A DNA stretch of 64,000 nucleotides. It comes from CAWKOH01 sp963851245 (GTDB lineage Bacteria > Actinomycetota > Acidimicrobiia > Acidimicrobiales > Palsa-688). Below the pieces are notes generated by a model. That model made no database searches, was not told the DNA's origin, and saw only the letters and a list, made by a program, of their open reading frames with translations. A program made the position numbers and the translations under genes. Numbering within the stretch: the stretch's first letter is position 1; each line of letters begins with the position of its first letter. Shown here one piece after another: positions 33,349 through 42,516 of this stretch. Location: positions 310,001 to 374,000 of the forward strand of contig CAWKOH010000004.1 in assembly GCA_963851245.1 (NCBI GenBank). The letters are read 5' to 3'.

Positions 33349-34260
33349 ATGGAGCAGACCGAGGTTTCATTCCCTAGCCGCGGCATCACCTGCCGAGGTT
33401 TGTTGCTACGGCCCGAGGGTAAGACCGGACCGTTGCCGGCAGTGGTGATGGCAGGCGGCTGGTGTTACGTCAAGGAAGTCGTAATGCCCAAGTACGCCCG
33501 GTTCATTGTGGACCAGGGATACGCCGTCCTCCTGTTCGACTACCGCGGCTTCGGCGAAAGCGACGGCGAGCCTCGTCAGCACATCGTTCCAATGGAGCAA
33601 CAGGAGGATTACCGCTCGGCCATCAGCTATCTGGAGACGCTGCCGGACATCGACCACGATCGAATCGGGATCTGGGGCATCTCCTACAGCGGCGGTCACG
33701 TGCTGATCGTGGGCGCCACCGACCCGCGGGTCAAATGCATCGTGTCGGTCGTCCCGGTGGTTGAGGGGTACCAGACCATGCGCCGGGACCACGGGGAACT
33801 TCGGTTCGCCGACCTGGTCGAGCGCATCACCGAGGACCGCCGGAAGCGAGCCGGCAACCCGGAGGACCGCGGCTATATGCCGATGTCCAGCCGGACCCCC
33901 CAGGCGGAACTGTGTTCGTGGCCCTTCCCGGAAGTGACCGAGGTGTTCGAGAACATCCAGAAGACCGATGCGCCCAATCACAAGCACTTCAACACCGTGG
34001 AGTCGGTCGAACTGCTGATGCAGTACACGGTTTTCCCGTACACGCCGAGGCTGATCAACACGCCTCTGATGATGATCGTCGCCGACGGCGACAACATCAC
34101 ATCCTGGGACCTCGAGATCGACGCCTTCAGGAGCGTTCCTTCGGAACGGAAGGAGCTGGTAGTGCTCCCGAAGACGACCCACATGTCGCTCTACAGCCAG
34201 CAGCTCCGTCTCGAGATGGCGGGCTCGGCCGGAGCCCGGTGGTTCCAGAGCCACCTCTAG
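33349..34260 (+). CDS. Alpha/beta hydrolase
   Basis: 303 aa. The fold shows an oxyanion region (V-V-M-A-G-G-W), the D-Y-R-G-F-G-E-S-D-G turn, the nucleophile elbow G-I-S-Y-S-G-G near 117, an Asp in V-A-D-G-D-N and the C-terminal His in T-T-H-M-S-L-Y. The pattern resembles the DUF1100/acetyl-xylan-esterase-like and S15-like groups that act on carbon-carbon or ester bonds. RBS AGGAGGA precedes ATG 33349. It lies 58 bp after the SDR pair and before the CoA ligase, suggesting a ring- or ester-cleavage step. Confidence 0.85.
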   Translation: MEQTEVSFPSRGITCRGLLLRPEGKTGPLPAVVMAGGWCYVKEVVMPKYARFIVDQGYAVLLFDYRGFGESDGEPRQHIVPMEQQEDYRSAISYLETLPDIDHDRIGIWGISYSGGHVLIVGATDPRVKCIVSVVPVVEGYQTMRRDHGELRFADLVERITEDRRKRAGNPEDRGYMPMSSRTPQAELCSWPFPEVTEVFENIQKTDAPNHKHFNTVESVELLMQYTVFPYTPRLINTPLMMIVADGDNITSWDLEIDAFRSVPSERKELVVLPKTTHMSLYSQQLRLEMAGSAGARWFQSHL

Positions 34261-34273
34261 AGGCCGCTGGCTT

Positions 34274-34298
34274 CCGGCACCGAGAGCTAACGTGCCGG
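34274..34298 (+). terminator. GC hairpin after the alpha/beta hydrolase gene
   Basis: CCGGCAC (34274-34280) pairs with GTGCCGG (34292-34298) around an 11-base loop, just after the hydrolase stop. There is no T-run, so termination is uncertain. Its GGCACCGAGAGCT core also occurs at 42873. Confidence 0.3.
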
Positions 34299-34328
34299 AG
34301 CGATCGGTGAGATGAGCGGGACACGGAC

Positions 34329-35957
34329 ATGATCCGGGCCACGAGGGCCCTGGGCTCCCTGGAAGCGGACTACAGGGAGCAGGGGTGGTGGGACGGCCGG
34401 CTGCTGACGGACTGGCAGGTCGATCCCGGGCACCGCGCCATCGTGGACGGATCCGTCTCGATGACGTATGCCGAGCTGAGCCGGACGCGCGACCGGATGT
34501 CGGAGGGGCTGTCGCGGCTCGGGCTCGTACCCGGCGACGTGGTCACCCTCGAACTGCCGAACTGGTGGGAAACGTCGGCCTTGATGCACGCCTCGATGAC
34601 AGCCAGAGCCGTCATCAATCCAGTCGTCCCGATCTATCGCGATGCTGAGCTCACCTTCATCCTGCGCCAGTCGGGGACCGCCGTGCTCTGCATTCCCCAC
34701 CGGTTCAGAGGCTTCGACTACGTCGCCATGGCCGAGCGGATCATGAAAGACCTGGACCGGCCGCCCCACGTGGTCGTGGTTCGGGGCGAAGGCAACTTGC
34801 CGGCCGGGTTCATCCACCTGGAGGAGCTTGTGCAAGAGCCGGCGGACCGGGCCCGGGCGGGTGAAAGGCGGGGCGGCGAGCCGGCTGGCGGGGCCCGAGC
34901 CGACTCCTCGGACATCGTCCTCCTCTTGTACACCTCGGGCACTACCGCCGATCCGAAGGGTGTGCTGCACAGCCATGACACCCTGCGCTACGAGAACCTG
35001 TCCATGGCCCAGCTCCTCGGCTTGGGCACTGGCGACACCGTGTTCATGCCGTCGCCGCTCACCCACATAACCGGTCTCCTGTACGGCGTCCTGCTGCCGC
35101 CGATGCTCGGCTCCACCGCGGTGTATCTGGATGTGTGGGAGCCCGGAAAGGCTGCAGACCTGATCGAAGAGCATGGCTGCCGGCTGTCTGTCGGGGCCAC
35201 GCCGTTCCTGCAGGATCTGGTCGAGACCTATGACCGCCGGGCGACCGGGTGCTCATTGCGACTTTTCGCGTGCGGTGGAGCGGACGTCCCGCCCGAGCTG
35301 GTGTATCACGGTCGGCGGACCCTGGGCGCCGCTGTCATGCGGGTCTATGGGTCGTCGGAGTTCCCGACCTACTCGTGCAGCCCACCGGACGCCCCGGCGG
35401 AGGTGGCGGCGGAGACCGACGGCCTCCCGATCGGTCCGGTCGAGCACCGCATAGTCGGGCCGGCGGGGGAGCCCGGAGAGCTGGTGGTGCGCGGCCCCGA
35501 CCTCTTCCTGGGCTACCTGGACGCCGCGCTGAACGACGATGCGTTCACGCCCGATGGCTGGTTCCGAACCGGCGACCTGGCGACCGAAGCGGGCGGGGCG
35601 ATCACGATCCGCGGGCGTGAGAAGGACATAATCATCCGGGGCGGCGAGAACCTCAGCGCCCGCCAGATAGAGGACCTGCTGTACCAGCACCCCTCCGTGC
35701 GGGAGGTCGCCGTCGTGGCCATGCCCGACCCCCGGATGGGGGAGAAGGCGTGCGCCTTCGTGGTGCCGGTGCCCGGGGAGTCCCCGACGCTGGCCCAGCT
35801 CTGTTCCTTCCTCGAGGAATCCCGGGTGGCCCGCCAGAAGTTCCCGGAGCGCCTCGAGCTGGTCGCCGAGCTTCCCAAGACGCCGAGCGGGAAGATCCGG
35901 AAGTTCGTGCTCAGGGAGCAGATCCGGGCCCAGCTGGAGTCCGAGCTGTCCGCCTGA
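34329..35957 (+). CDS. AMP-dependent acyl-CoA synthetase/ligase
   Basis: 542 aa, ANL superfamily. The phosphate loop L-L-Y-T-S-G-T-T-A-D-P-K-G lies near 200, the A5 motif Y-G-S-S-E-F near 340, the hinge G-W-F-R-T-G-D-L-A near 415, and the catalytic Lys in P-K-T-P-S-G-K-I-R-K-F near 525. Closest in arrangement to cyclohexanecarboxylate/short-chain acid CoA ligases. It would activate the acid released by the upstream hydrolase and SDRs with ATP and CoA. It ends the catabolic run. Confidence 0.92.
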   Translation: MIRATRALGSLEADYREQGWWDGRLLTDWQVDPGHRAIVDGSVSMTYAELSRTRDRMSEGLSRLGLVPGDVVTLELPNWWETSALMHASMTARAVINPVVPIYRDAELTFILRQSGTAVLCIPHRFRGFDYVAMAERIMKDLDRPPHVVVVRGEGNLPAGFIHLEELVQEPADRARAGERRGGEPAGGARADSSDIVLLLYTSGTTADPKGVLHSHDTLRYENLSMAQLLGLGTGDTVFMPSPLTHITGLLYGVLLPPMLGSTAVYLDVWEPGKAADLIEEHGCRLSVGATPFLQDLVETYDRRATGCSLRLFACGGADVPPELVYHGRRTLGAAVMRVYGSSEFPTYSCSPPDAPAEVAAETDGLPIGPVEHRIVGPAGEPGELVVRGPDLFLGYLDAALNDDAFTPDGWFRTGDLATEAGGAITIRGREKDIIIRGGENLSARQIEDLLYQHPSVREVAVVAMPDPRMGEKACAFVVPVPGESPTLAQLCSFLEESRVARQKFPERLELVAELPKTPSGKIRKFVLREQIRAQLESELSA

Positions 35958-36033
35958 CCGGAGCGGCCCGGGCCAGGGTGTCACTGGGCACAGCTAGGTT
36001 TGTGGGGACACCTGCCGCCGAGAAGGAGGGGAC

Positions 36034-36729
36034 GTGGAGCACGAGCTGATCGCACTGCCCGATGCTTCTTCGCTTGCCCTCCGGGCGGCCGGGTTCGTGG
36101 CCGGCAAGGCCCGGGCGGCGGTGGCGGACCACGGCCGCTTCACCTTCGCGGTCAGCGGCGGTTCTACCCCGTGGGCCATGTTCGCCCAACTGGCCCACCA
36201 GGACATGCCGTGGAGCGAGGTCGAACTGTTCCAGGTTGACGAGCGGGTGGCCCCCGATGGCGATGCGGACCGGAACCTCACCCACCTCAGGCAGAGCCTG
36301 GGGCCCGCTCCGGCCGCCGTGACCGCCATGCCGGTCAACGAGGCGGACCTGGACGGAGCCGCCGCCACTTACGCCCAACGGCTTCCGGATCGCTTCGACC
36401 TGGTCCATCTCGGGCTGGGCCCCGATGGTCACACGGCATCGCTTGTGCCTGACGACCCGGTCCTGGAGGTGACGGACCGGTTGGTGGCGGTGACCCAGCC
36501 CTACCAGGGGCACCGCCGCATGACGTTGACGTACCCCGCCCTGGCCCGGGCCGATGACCTCTTGTGGCTCATCAGCGGGGAGGACAAGAGACAGCCGTTG
36601 ACCAAGCTGCTGGCGAGCGACCCCTCTATCCCGGCCGGGCGCGTGATGGCCGCCCACTCCACCATCCTGGCCGACGCCGCGGCCATCCCTTTTCCCACTG
36701 CAGCATCACCCGACCGGTCGCGAGGGTGA
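36034..36729 (+). CDS. pgl: 6-phosphogluconolactonase
   Basis: 231 aa from GTG 36034, seven bases after AGAAGGAGGGG. The family motifs are clear: S-G-G-S-T-P near 38, Q-V-D-E-R-V-A-P near 67, and G-L-G-P-D-G-H-T-A-S-L near 128 containing the catalytic His. It hydrolyses 6-phosphogluconolactone in the oxidative pentose phosphate pathway. In many actinobacteria pgl follows zwf and opcA; here neither is adjacent. It is nearly joined to a HAD phosphatase gene. Confidence 0.9.
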   Translation: MEHELIALPDASSLALRAAGFVAGKARAAVADHGRFTFAVSGGSTPWAMFAQLAHQDMPWSEVELFQVDERVAPDGDADRNLTHLRQSLGPAPAAVTAMPVNEADLDGAAATYAQRLPDRFDLVHLGLGPDGHTASLVPDDPVLEVTDRLVAVTQPYQGHRRMTLTYPALARADDLLWLISGEDKRQPLTKLLASDPSIPAGRVMAAHSTILADAAAIPFPTAASPDRSRG

Positions 36730-36731
36730 CC

Positions 36732-37544
36732 ATGAGCCCGCCGCCGATCAAGATGATGCTCGCCGATGTGGATGGAACCCTGGTAACCCAGGAGAAGGTC
36801 CTGACCCCCGAAGCGATCGACGCCGTGCGCGATCTGGGTGACGCCGGCGTCCTCTTCGCCGTCACCAGCGGACGCCCACCCCGGGGCATGGCCATGCTGG
36901 TGGAGCCGCTGGACCTGCAAACCCCCATCGCCGCCTTCAACGGTGGCATGCTCGTCGACCGCGACATGAAGGTCCTGGAGCAACGGGCGATCCCGGAGGG
37001 CCTCGTTGTCCCTATCGCCGACTTGATGAGATCATTCGATCTCACCGTGTGGATCTACCGCGGGGCCGATTGGTTCGTCCCCGACCTCAAAGGCCCACAC
37101 GTGGATCGGGAGGCCTGGACGGTGAAGTTCCAGCCCAAGGTCATGAACAGCCTTGACGGCCTCACCACGAACGTGGCGAAGATCGTCGGCGTGAGCGACG
37201 ACCACGACGCCGTGGCGCGAGCTTCGGCCGCCGCCCACGATCGCTTCGGTGATCACGTGGCGGCCGCCGCCTCACAGCCCTACTACCTGGACGTGACTCA
37301 CCCCGAGGCTAACAAAGGTTCGGTGGCCAAGGACCTGGCCGGGCGTTATGACCTGTCCACGGACGAGCTCGCCACCATCGGGGACATGCCCAACGACGTC
37401 CTCATGTTCGCCCACTCGGGCCTCAGCATCGCCATGGGCAACGCCGACGTTGAGGTGAGGCGGGCCGCCCGCCGCGTCACCGACAGCAACGAGGACAACG
37501 GCTTCGCCCACGCCGTTCACCGCTTCGTCCTGCCCCGGGGGTGA
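36732..37544 (+). CDS. HAD superfamily (Cof-type) hydrolase
   Basis: 270 aa. HAD motif I is L-A-D-V-D-G-T-L-V at residues 10-18, motif II T-S-G-R-P-P, motif III Lys in A-N-K-G-S, and motif IV G-D-M-P-N-D. A C2-type cap lies between motifs II and III. Cof-type enzymes dephosphorylate sugar phosphates or phosphorylated cofactors. The start ATG 36732 lies two bases after the pgl stop (GTG 36726 is an overlapping alternative), so it is probably co-expressed with pgl. Specific substrate unknown. Confidence 0.9.
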   Translation: MSPPPIKMMLADVDGTLVTQEKVLTPEAIDAVRDLGDAGVLFAVTSGRPPRGMAMLVEPLDLQTPIAAFNGGMLVDRDMKVLEQRAIPEGLVVPIADLMRSFDLTVWIYRGADWFVPDLKGPHVDREAWTVKFQPKVMNSLDGLTTNVAKIVGVSDDHDAVARASAAAHDRFGDHVAAAASQPYYLDVTHPEANKGSVAKDLAGRYDLSTDELATIGDMPNDVLMFAHSGLSIAMGNADVEVRRAARRVTDSNEDNGFAHAVHRFVLPRG

Positions 37545-37556
37545 CGGACCCGCTCG

Positions 37557-37585
37557 TTGCGTTCTATTACGAAACCCAGTACCCT
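37557..37585 (+). promoter_or_regulatory. Predicted promoter placing the HxlR transcript start at its GTG codon
   Basis: TTGCGT and TACCCT are spaced by 17 bases. The -10 ends seven bases before GTG 37593, so the message would be leaderless. The -35 overlaps CTCGTTGCGTT, whose complement is the core of the intergenic elements at 24183 and 50931. Confidence 0.4.
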
Positions 37586-37592
37586 TCATGAC

Positions 37593-38078
37593 GTGGAACG
37601 CAAGAGCTTCGCCGGCATGAACTGCTCGGTCGCACAGTGTCTCGAGGTGGTGGGCGAGTGGTGGTCGATGCTCATCATCCGCGACGCCTTCTTGGGGGTG
37701 ACCCGCTTCGACGAGTTCCAGGAACGCCTCGGCATCTCCCGGAACATCCTCAATCAGCGACTCAACCACCTCGTCGAAGCCGGGGTTCTGGACAAGGTTC
37801 CCTACAGCGAACACCCGCCCCGTTACGACTACCGCCTCACCGACAAGGGCCGGGATCTCTGGCCGGTGCTGACGACGATGCGGCAGTGGGGAGACAAGTA
37901 CGCCGCCCCCGGCGGGCCCCCACTGCGGCTCACCCACAAGGGGTGCGGCCACGTGAGCGAGGCTGTCCTGATCTGCTCGGAGTGCGGGGCTCGCGTGAGC
38001 GCCCGCGACGTCCGCGCCGAGCCGGGACCCGGCGCCACCGAAGCGCTCATCGGAGCGGCCCGCCCAACTCGTCCGTAA
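37593..38078 (+). CDS. HxlR family transcriptional regulator with C-terminal zinc-binding cysteines
   Basis: 161 aa. An HxlR-type winged helix: N-C-S-V-A-Q-C-L-E-V-V-G-E-W-W-S-M-L-I-I-R-D near the start, recognition helix R-L-G-I-S-R-N-I-L-N-Q-R-L, wing P-P-R-Y-D-Y-R-L-T-D-K-G. The C-terminal part adds G-C-G-H-V and C-S-E-C-G, a possible zinc knuckle found in a subset of the family. Start GTG 37593 fits the promoter 7 bases upstream. It may regulate the downstream exporter, 210 bp away, which holds no other gene. Confidence 0.85.
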   Translation: MERKSFAGMNCSVAQCLEVVGEWWSMLIIRDAFLGVTRFDEFQERLGISRNILNQRLNHLVEAGVLDKVPYSEHPPRYDYRLTDKGRDLWPVLTTMRQWGDKYAAPGGPPLRLTHKGCGHVSEAVLICSECGARVSARDVRAEPGPGATEALIGAARPTRP

Positions 38079-38288
38079 CCGCGCCGGCGGTGGGAGTCGC
38101 CGCCGATGCCGATTATCCATCGCCTAAATGGGGAATTGGGGATAAGAAGGGATTCGAGCGAGGAGATCCAGTCTTGCGGGCGTTGCGGGTAACCGACATC
38201 AGAGACGGCTTCGGTCAGGCACGGAACCTGGGAAAAGGGGGCGGCCTGCTTGGCGAGGAGGTTCTCGAGGGACGGGGCCGGTAGCGCA

Positions 38289-39848
38289 GTGGAGAAGAAG
38301 TGGTGGACTCTGATCGCCGTCTGCACCGGGACCTTCATGCTCCTGCTGGACGTGACCATCGTCGTGGTGGCCATCCCCGACATCCAGGACGGGCTCCACG
38401 CCAGCTTCGGCCAGATCCAGTGGGTGATCGATGCCTACACGCTGACGCTGGCCTCCCTGCTGCTCACGGCCGGGGTGCTGGCTGACCGCTACGGCCGGCG
38501 CCTCCTGTTCGCCATCGGCCTGGCCATCTTTACCCTCGGCTCGCTGCTGTGCGGCCTGGCCCAATCACCGGTGATGCTCATCCTCTCCCGGAGCGGCCAG
38601 GGCGTCGGCGGGGCCATCATGTTCGCCACCTCGCTGGCGCTTCTCGGCCAGAGCTTCCGGGGCAAGGACCGCGGCGTGGCCTTCGGGGCTTGGGGTGCCA
38701 TCACCGGGGTCGCGGTTTCCCTCGGCCCCATCCTGGGCGGCGTGATCACCAGCGGCATCAGCTGGCGGGCCATCTTCCTGGTCAACGTGCCCATCGGTGT
38801 GGCCGCCCTGGCCATGACCTGGTGGCGGGTCGACGAGTCCCGGTCCCCCCACCCCGGCCGCCCGGACTGGATCGGCTTCGCCCTGCTCACTACCGGACTG
38901 GTTGGCCTGGTGTACGGGTTGATCCGGGCCAGCGAGACCAACTGGAGCGACTCGGGAGTGGCCCTTTCGCTGGTGCTCGGCGGGGTCCTGCTCGCCTGCT
39001 TCGTCATTGCGGAAGCCAATGTCGCCCACCCGATGTTCGATATCTCTCTCTTCCGGGTGCCCACCTTCGATGGAGGTCTGATAGCGGCGTTCTGCATGAA
39101 CGGGTCCCTTTTTTCCGTGCTCCTCTACCTGGTGCTCTACCTCCAGGACTCGCTGGGATACTCGGCCCTGCAGACCGGCTTGCGGCTCCTGCTGATCAGC
39201 GGGCCCACCCTCGTAACCGCCACTATCGCCGGGCGGCTCAGTGAGCGCGTTCCGGTTCGCTGGCTCATCGGCCCCGGTCTGACCCTGGTCGGGGTCGGGT
39301 TGTTGCTCATGGCCGGCCTGAACGGTTCGACTTCGTGGACCCACCTGATCCCTGGCTTCATCATCTCCGGCGCCGGGGCCGGGTTCGTGAACCCGCCCCT
39401 GGCCTCGACGGCGATCGGCGTGGTCGAGCCGGAGCGGGCCGGGATGGCCTCCGGCGTCAACACCACCTTCCGCCAGATAGGGATCGCGGTCAGCATCGCC
39501 GCCCTGGGAACCATCTTCAGCTCGACCCTGCGGAGTCACCTCGATCGGTTCCTGTCGGCCACGCCACAGTTGAAGGACCACGCGGCGCAGATCGTGACCG
39601 CCATCCGCCAGGGCCAGGCCGGCTCCGCCTTCGCCGCCGTCCCCGCCGACCTGCGCGGTCAACTCGGGCAGGCCGTCAAGTCGAGTTTCGCCAGCGGCAT
39701 CAACGACCTGCTGATCGTCACCGGGGTCCTGGCGCTGGTGGGTTCGGTGTTCTCTATGGTGCTCATCCGCAACAAGGACTTCGTCAGCCGGCAACCGGCG
39801 TCCGCAGCCGCGGCAGGAGAACTCCAGCCGGAGCCGCGCCCGGTCTGA
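38289..39848 (+). CDS. MFS exporter, DHA2 (14-TM) family
   Basis: About 519 aa with 14 hydrophobic segments. TM1 holds L-L-L-D-V-T-I-V-V-V-A-I-P, the 2-3 loop D-R-Y-G-R-R-L motif A, and TM5 G-P-I-L-G-G motif C. The C-terminus is a short cytosolic tail. Start uncertain: GTG 38289 matches family length, while TTG 38250 would add 13 residues. It lies downstream of the HxlR regulator, a frequent arrangement for drug or metabolite efflux controlled by that regulator. Substrate unknown. Confidence 0.88.
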   Translation: MEKKWWTLIAVCTGTFMLLLDVTIVVVAIPDIQDGLHASFGQIQWVIDAYTLTLASLLLTAGVLADRYGRRLLFAIGLAIFTLGSLLCGLAQSPVMLILSRSGQGVGGAIMFATSLALLGQSFRGKDRGVAFGAWGAITGVAVSLGPILGGVITSGISWRAIFLVNVPIGVAALAMTWWRVDESRSPHPGRPDWIGFALLTTGLVGLVYGLIRASETNWSDSGVALSLVLGGVLLACFVIAEANVAHPMFDISLFRVPTFDGGLIAAFCMNGSLFSVLLYLVLYLQDSLGYSALQTGLRLLLISGPTLVTATIAGRLSERVPVRWLIGPGLTLVGVGLLLMAGLNGSTSWTHLIPGFIISGAGAGFVNPPLASTAIGVVEPERAGMASGVNTTFRQIGIAVSIAALGTIFSSTLRSHLDRFLSATPQLKDHAAQIVTAIRQGQAGSAFAAVPADLRGQLGQAVKSSFASGINDLLIVTGVLALVGSVFSMVLIRNKDFVSRQPASAAAAGELQPEPRPV

Positions 39849-39855
39849 GCGCCGC

Positions 39856-41517
39856 TTACTCTCCCTGCAGGTCCCGGCGCCGGAAGGCCAGAGCACCGAT
39901 CACGGCGCACGCCGCCCCGACGGCGATCATCCACCCGCCGGCGGCCCAGTCGACGGCCACGGCCGGGGCCGCGGCCATGTGGTGGAAGATGGAAGTGTCG
40001 AGGACCCAGTGGCTGACTGCTCCGATGCCACCCACGATCTCCACCAGCAGAGACCAGGTCAGGATGGCGTAGACCGCGTAGGAAGTGGCCCGGGGCCAGA
40101 CACCTACAGCCAGCACTCCTGTGCCGAGGAGGCACAGGGCCGGCGGGATCACGTTCAGGCCTGCTGCCAGCAGCGTGGACAGGCTGACTCCGTCGCCCTG
40201 CGTGGAGGCGCCGACCCAGGTCGCCAGCCCGACCACCAGGGCCCCGATCACTACCGCGGCCGCCCCGACGCCGATCCGGCCGGCCAGCCAGGACAGCCGG
40301 GCGACCGGCCGGACCAGCAGGTGGTCCAGGCGGCCCTGGGCCTCCTCGGCTCGGGCCGCCGTCACCTGCCCGGCGGCCAGGAAAGCCACCAGCACGGCCA
40401 CGATCAGGAAGATCACCCCCAGAAACGCTTTGGACCCCGTCGCCGGCACCCCCAGGCGCGAGAACACCGTCTGCACCGATGACCCGGCCATGGTGGTGCC
40501 GGCGGCCTTGGCGATGAGCCCCAGCACGAACCCGGTGGTGGCCAGCGCCAGGGTCCAGCCCGCCACGGCCGGCCGCACCAGCCGGAGCGTCAGCCCCACC
40601 TGGCCGAAGAGCAGACCGGTTCGGGCCCGGGCGTGGACCCGGTCGGGCAGGGTGCTGGCGCCCAGATCCCTGGCGAAGGCCAGGTGGATGGCGAAGCCGG
40701 CCACGGCTGCCGTGAAGCCGATGATCGGGAGGAAGGCGAGGGGCTCCGGCGAGGTGAGCGGGCGGAGCTGCTCGACCCACCCGAGAGGTGACACCCAGAT
40801 GAGCCGGTGCAGGCCCACACCGGCGTCGGCGACCATGCGCACTGCGTAGCAGGCTCCCAGAAACCAGCCGGCGTAGGCTGCGGCCTGTCGGCGGGTGGCG
40901 CCCAGCTGGCTGGTGAGGGAGCCGACGGCCAGAAACATCAGCGGGGTCGACACCAGCGTGAGAGCGAAGTACAGCATCGGTCCGGGTGAGATACCGACCT
41001 TCGGGTACTGGCCGGCCAGGACACTCAACAGGGCGGTGACCGCCCACAAGGTGGCGACCCCGGCGGCCATGCCGCCGAGGGCCTGTTCGGCCGCACCCCG
41101 GCGGGTGGTCAGCCCGGACAGCAGGAGCTCCCACCGCCCGGCCTCCTCTTCACCCCGCAGGAGTCTCGTGCTGGTGAGAAGTCCCCACAGACCGCCCAGG
41201 ATGACGAGGGTCATGAAACTCTTGAAGACGGTGAACCCGGCCACCATCTCCAGTTGCGGCGCCGGCCCGAACAGGGCGCTCGATGCATGGTTGGATCCGA
41301 AGACGGCGGCCAGGTGCTCCCGTTCCGATTGGGTGCGGTAGAGGCGGGTGTAGCTCACGGCCGACGACGCGACGACGATGCCGAATACGTAGCCCCAGAG
41401 CACCCCCGACCGGGCCGCCTGGCGGGCTGTTCGCCGGAGGACCACCAGGCGCGATGACGACTCCGTCCGTACCGGTGCGGAAATCGCCACGTCGGCGGCC
41501 CGGACCGCAGAGCTCAT
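39856..41517 (-). CDS. ABC-2 type exporter permease, duplicated (polyketide-antibiotic-exporter-like)
   Basis: 553 aa with about 12 membrane segments arranged as two ABC-2 permease halves (repeat boundary near 290). Each half contains an R-x-E-E-A/E-Q-G-R-x-x-L-L-L/V motif after its second TM (G-E-E-E-A-G-R-W-E-L-L-L and A-E-E-A-Q-G-R-L-D-H-L-L). This is the layout of the 'exporter of polyketide antibiotics' permeases, which need a separate ATPase. No ATPase gene is next to it here. The ATG overlaps the pirin stop. Confidence 0.82.
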   Translation of the reverse strand: MSSAVRAADVAISAPVRTESSSRLVVLRRTARQAARSGVLWGYVFGIVVASSAVSYTRLYRTQSEREHLAAVFGSNHASSALFGPAPQLEMVAGFTVFKSFMTLVILGGLWGLLTSTRLLRGEEEAGRWELLLSGLTTRRGAAEQALGGMAAGVATLWAVTALLSVLAGQYPKVGISPGPMLYFALTLVSTPLMFLAVGSLTSQLGATRRQAAAYAGWFLGACYAVRMVADAGVGLHRLIWVSPLGWVEQLRPLTSPEPLAFLPIIGFTAAVAGFAIHLAFARDLGASTLPDRVHARARTGLLFGQVGLTLRLVRPAVAGWTLALATTGFVLGLIAKAAGTTMAGSSVQTVFSRLGVPATGSKAFLGVIFLIVAVLVAFLAAGQVTAARAEEAQGRLDHLLVRPVARLSWLAGRIGVGAAAVVIGALVVGLATWVGASTQGDGVSLSTLLAAGLNVIPPALCLLGTGVLAVGVWPRATSYAVYAILTWSLLVEIVGGIGAVSHWVLDTSIFHHMAAAPAVAVDWAAGGWMIAVGAACAVIGALAFRRRDLQGE

Positions 41518-42516
41518 CCGCTCAAGCTCTGGTCCACGGCGGTGGCCCAACCTCGGTGCGGGCCAGTCGTGACGCCACCCGACCGAACCGGCCTGTGTCG
41601 GCGCGTGTCGCCGGTGTCGCCGGTGTCGCCGGTCCAGTCCCGGTAGGCGATGCTGATCTCGTCCCGGGTGCGGCCCACGAAGTTCCACCACATCAGGACC
41701 GGCTCCGGGAAGGGCGTTCCTCCGAGCAACAGCGCCCGCGTCTCCTCGCGGGTCTCCAGCTGCACCTCGTCGCGCCCGGCGCCCGGCGCCCAGATAGGCC
41801 AGGTGGCCCGGCTCGACGATCTGGATCTCTCCGTCGGGTACGAGCACCTCCCCGGTCAGGACCACCAAGCAGTACTCGACGTCGGGTCGTAGTGGCACCG
41901 GCGTGCGGCCCGGTAGCAGGTCGAGGTCGGCCCCTACGTGATCGGTGTCGTGACGTGCTGGCGACCGCGTGCTCGCCAACTCTCCGACCAGTACGGTGGC
42001 CACAGATCCTCGGCCCAACTCGACCTTCGGCAGCTCGGCATGGTGTTCGAAAGCCGGGGCACGGTGGCGGGCGGAATCAGGCTGGGCCACCCACAGTTGG
42101 GCGCCGTGAAGCTCGCCGCGATAAGCGCCGGTGTGCTCCTCGGAGTGAGCCACCCCGTGGCCGGCGGTCATCAAGTTGAGCTGGCCGGGCCGGATGACCT
42201 GCTCCGAACCGAGGCTGTCACGGTGGACGACCTCACCGGCCAGGAGCCACGTGACCGTCTGCAACCCCATGTGCGGGTGGGGCGCGACATCGAAGGTCCC
42301 CGTTTCGGAGACCTGGGCCGGACCCATGTGATCTACGAAGCACCAGGCGCCCACGGTCCGGCGTTCGCGGCGGGGGAGGGCCCGGCGGACCCGGAGTCCG
42401 CCGACCTCTGCTTCTCGGCTCGGCGTGACAATCGCGGGGGCGGGTTGGGGGCGACCGGATGGCGCGGTCGGAGCGCCGTTCGGCCCGACGTCCTCGGTGG
42501 CCACCGGGCCGCTCAC
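41514..42516 (-). CDS. Pirin family protein (frameshifted)
   Basis: About 333 aa when the frame change is bridged. The N-terminal cupin holds the iron ligands in D-H-M-G-P and H-P-H-M-G-L-Q-T-V-T, and a later S-E-E-H-T. The reading frame changes within a run of GCCCGGC copies at 41774-41790: the first frame gives L-G-A-G-R, the second D-E-V-Q-L-E-T-R-E-E-T-R and then P-V-L-M-W-W-N-F-V, which is the normal pirin C-terminus. A repeat slip or a missed base explains it. GTG start 42516. The C-terminal tail has three G-D-T units encoded by a 9-bp tandem repeat. Confidence 0.82.
41605..41631. repeat. 9-bp tandem repeat (three copies) in the pirin gene
   Basis: GTGTCGCCG is repeated three times exactly and encodes G-D-T triplets in the pirin tail on the minus strand. 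Such a run can gain or lose units without shifting frame. Confidence 0.7.

Noticed and set aside
38079..38288. tRNA or riboswitch in the gap before the second DHA2 exporter
   Set aside because: I looked for a cloverleaf, CCA end and known aptamer cores and saw none.
41605..41631. Possible CRISPR or satellite from the 9-bp tandem
   Set aside because: Three 9-bp units inside a coding gene without spacers; a simple in-frame repeat.
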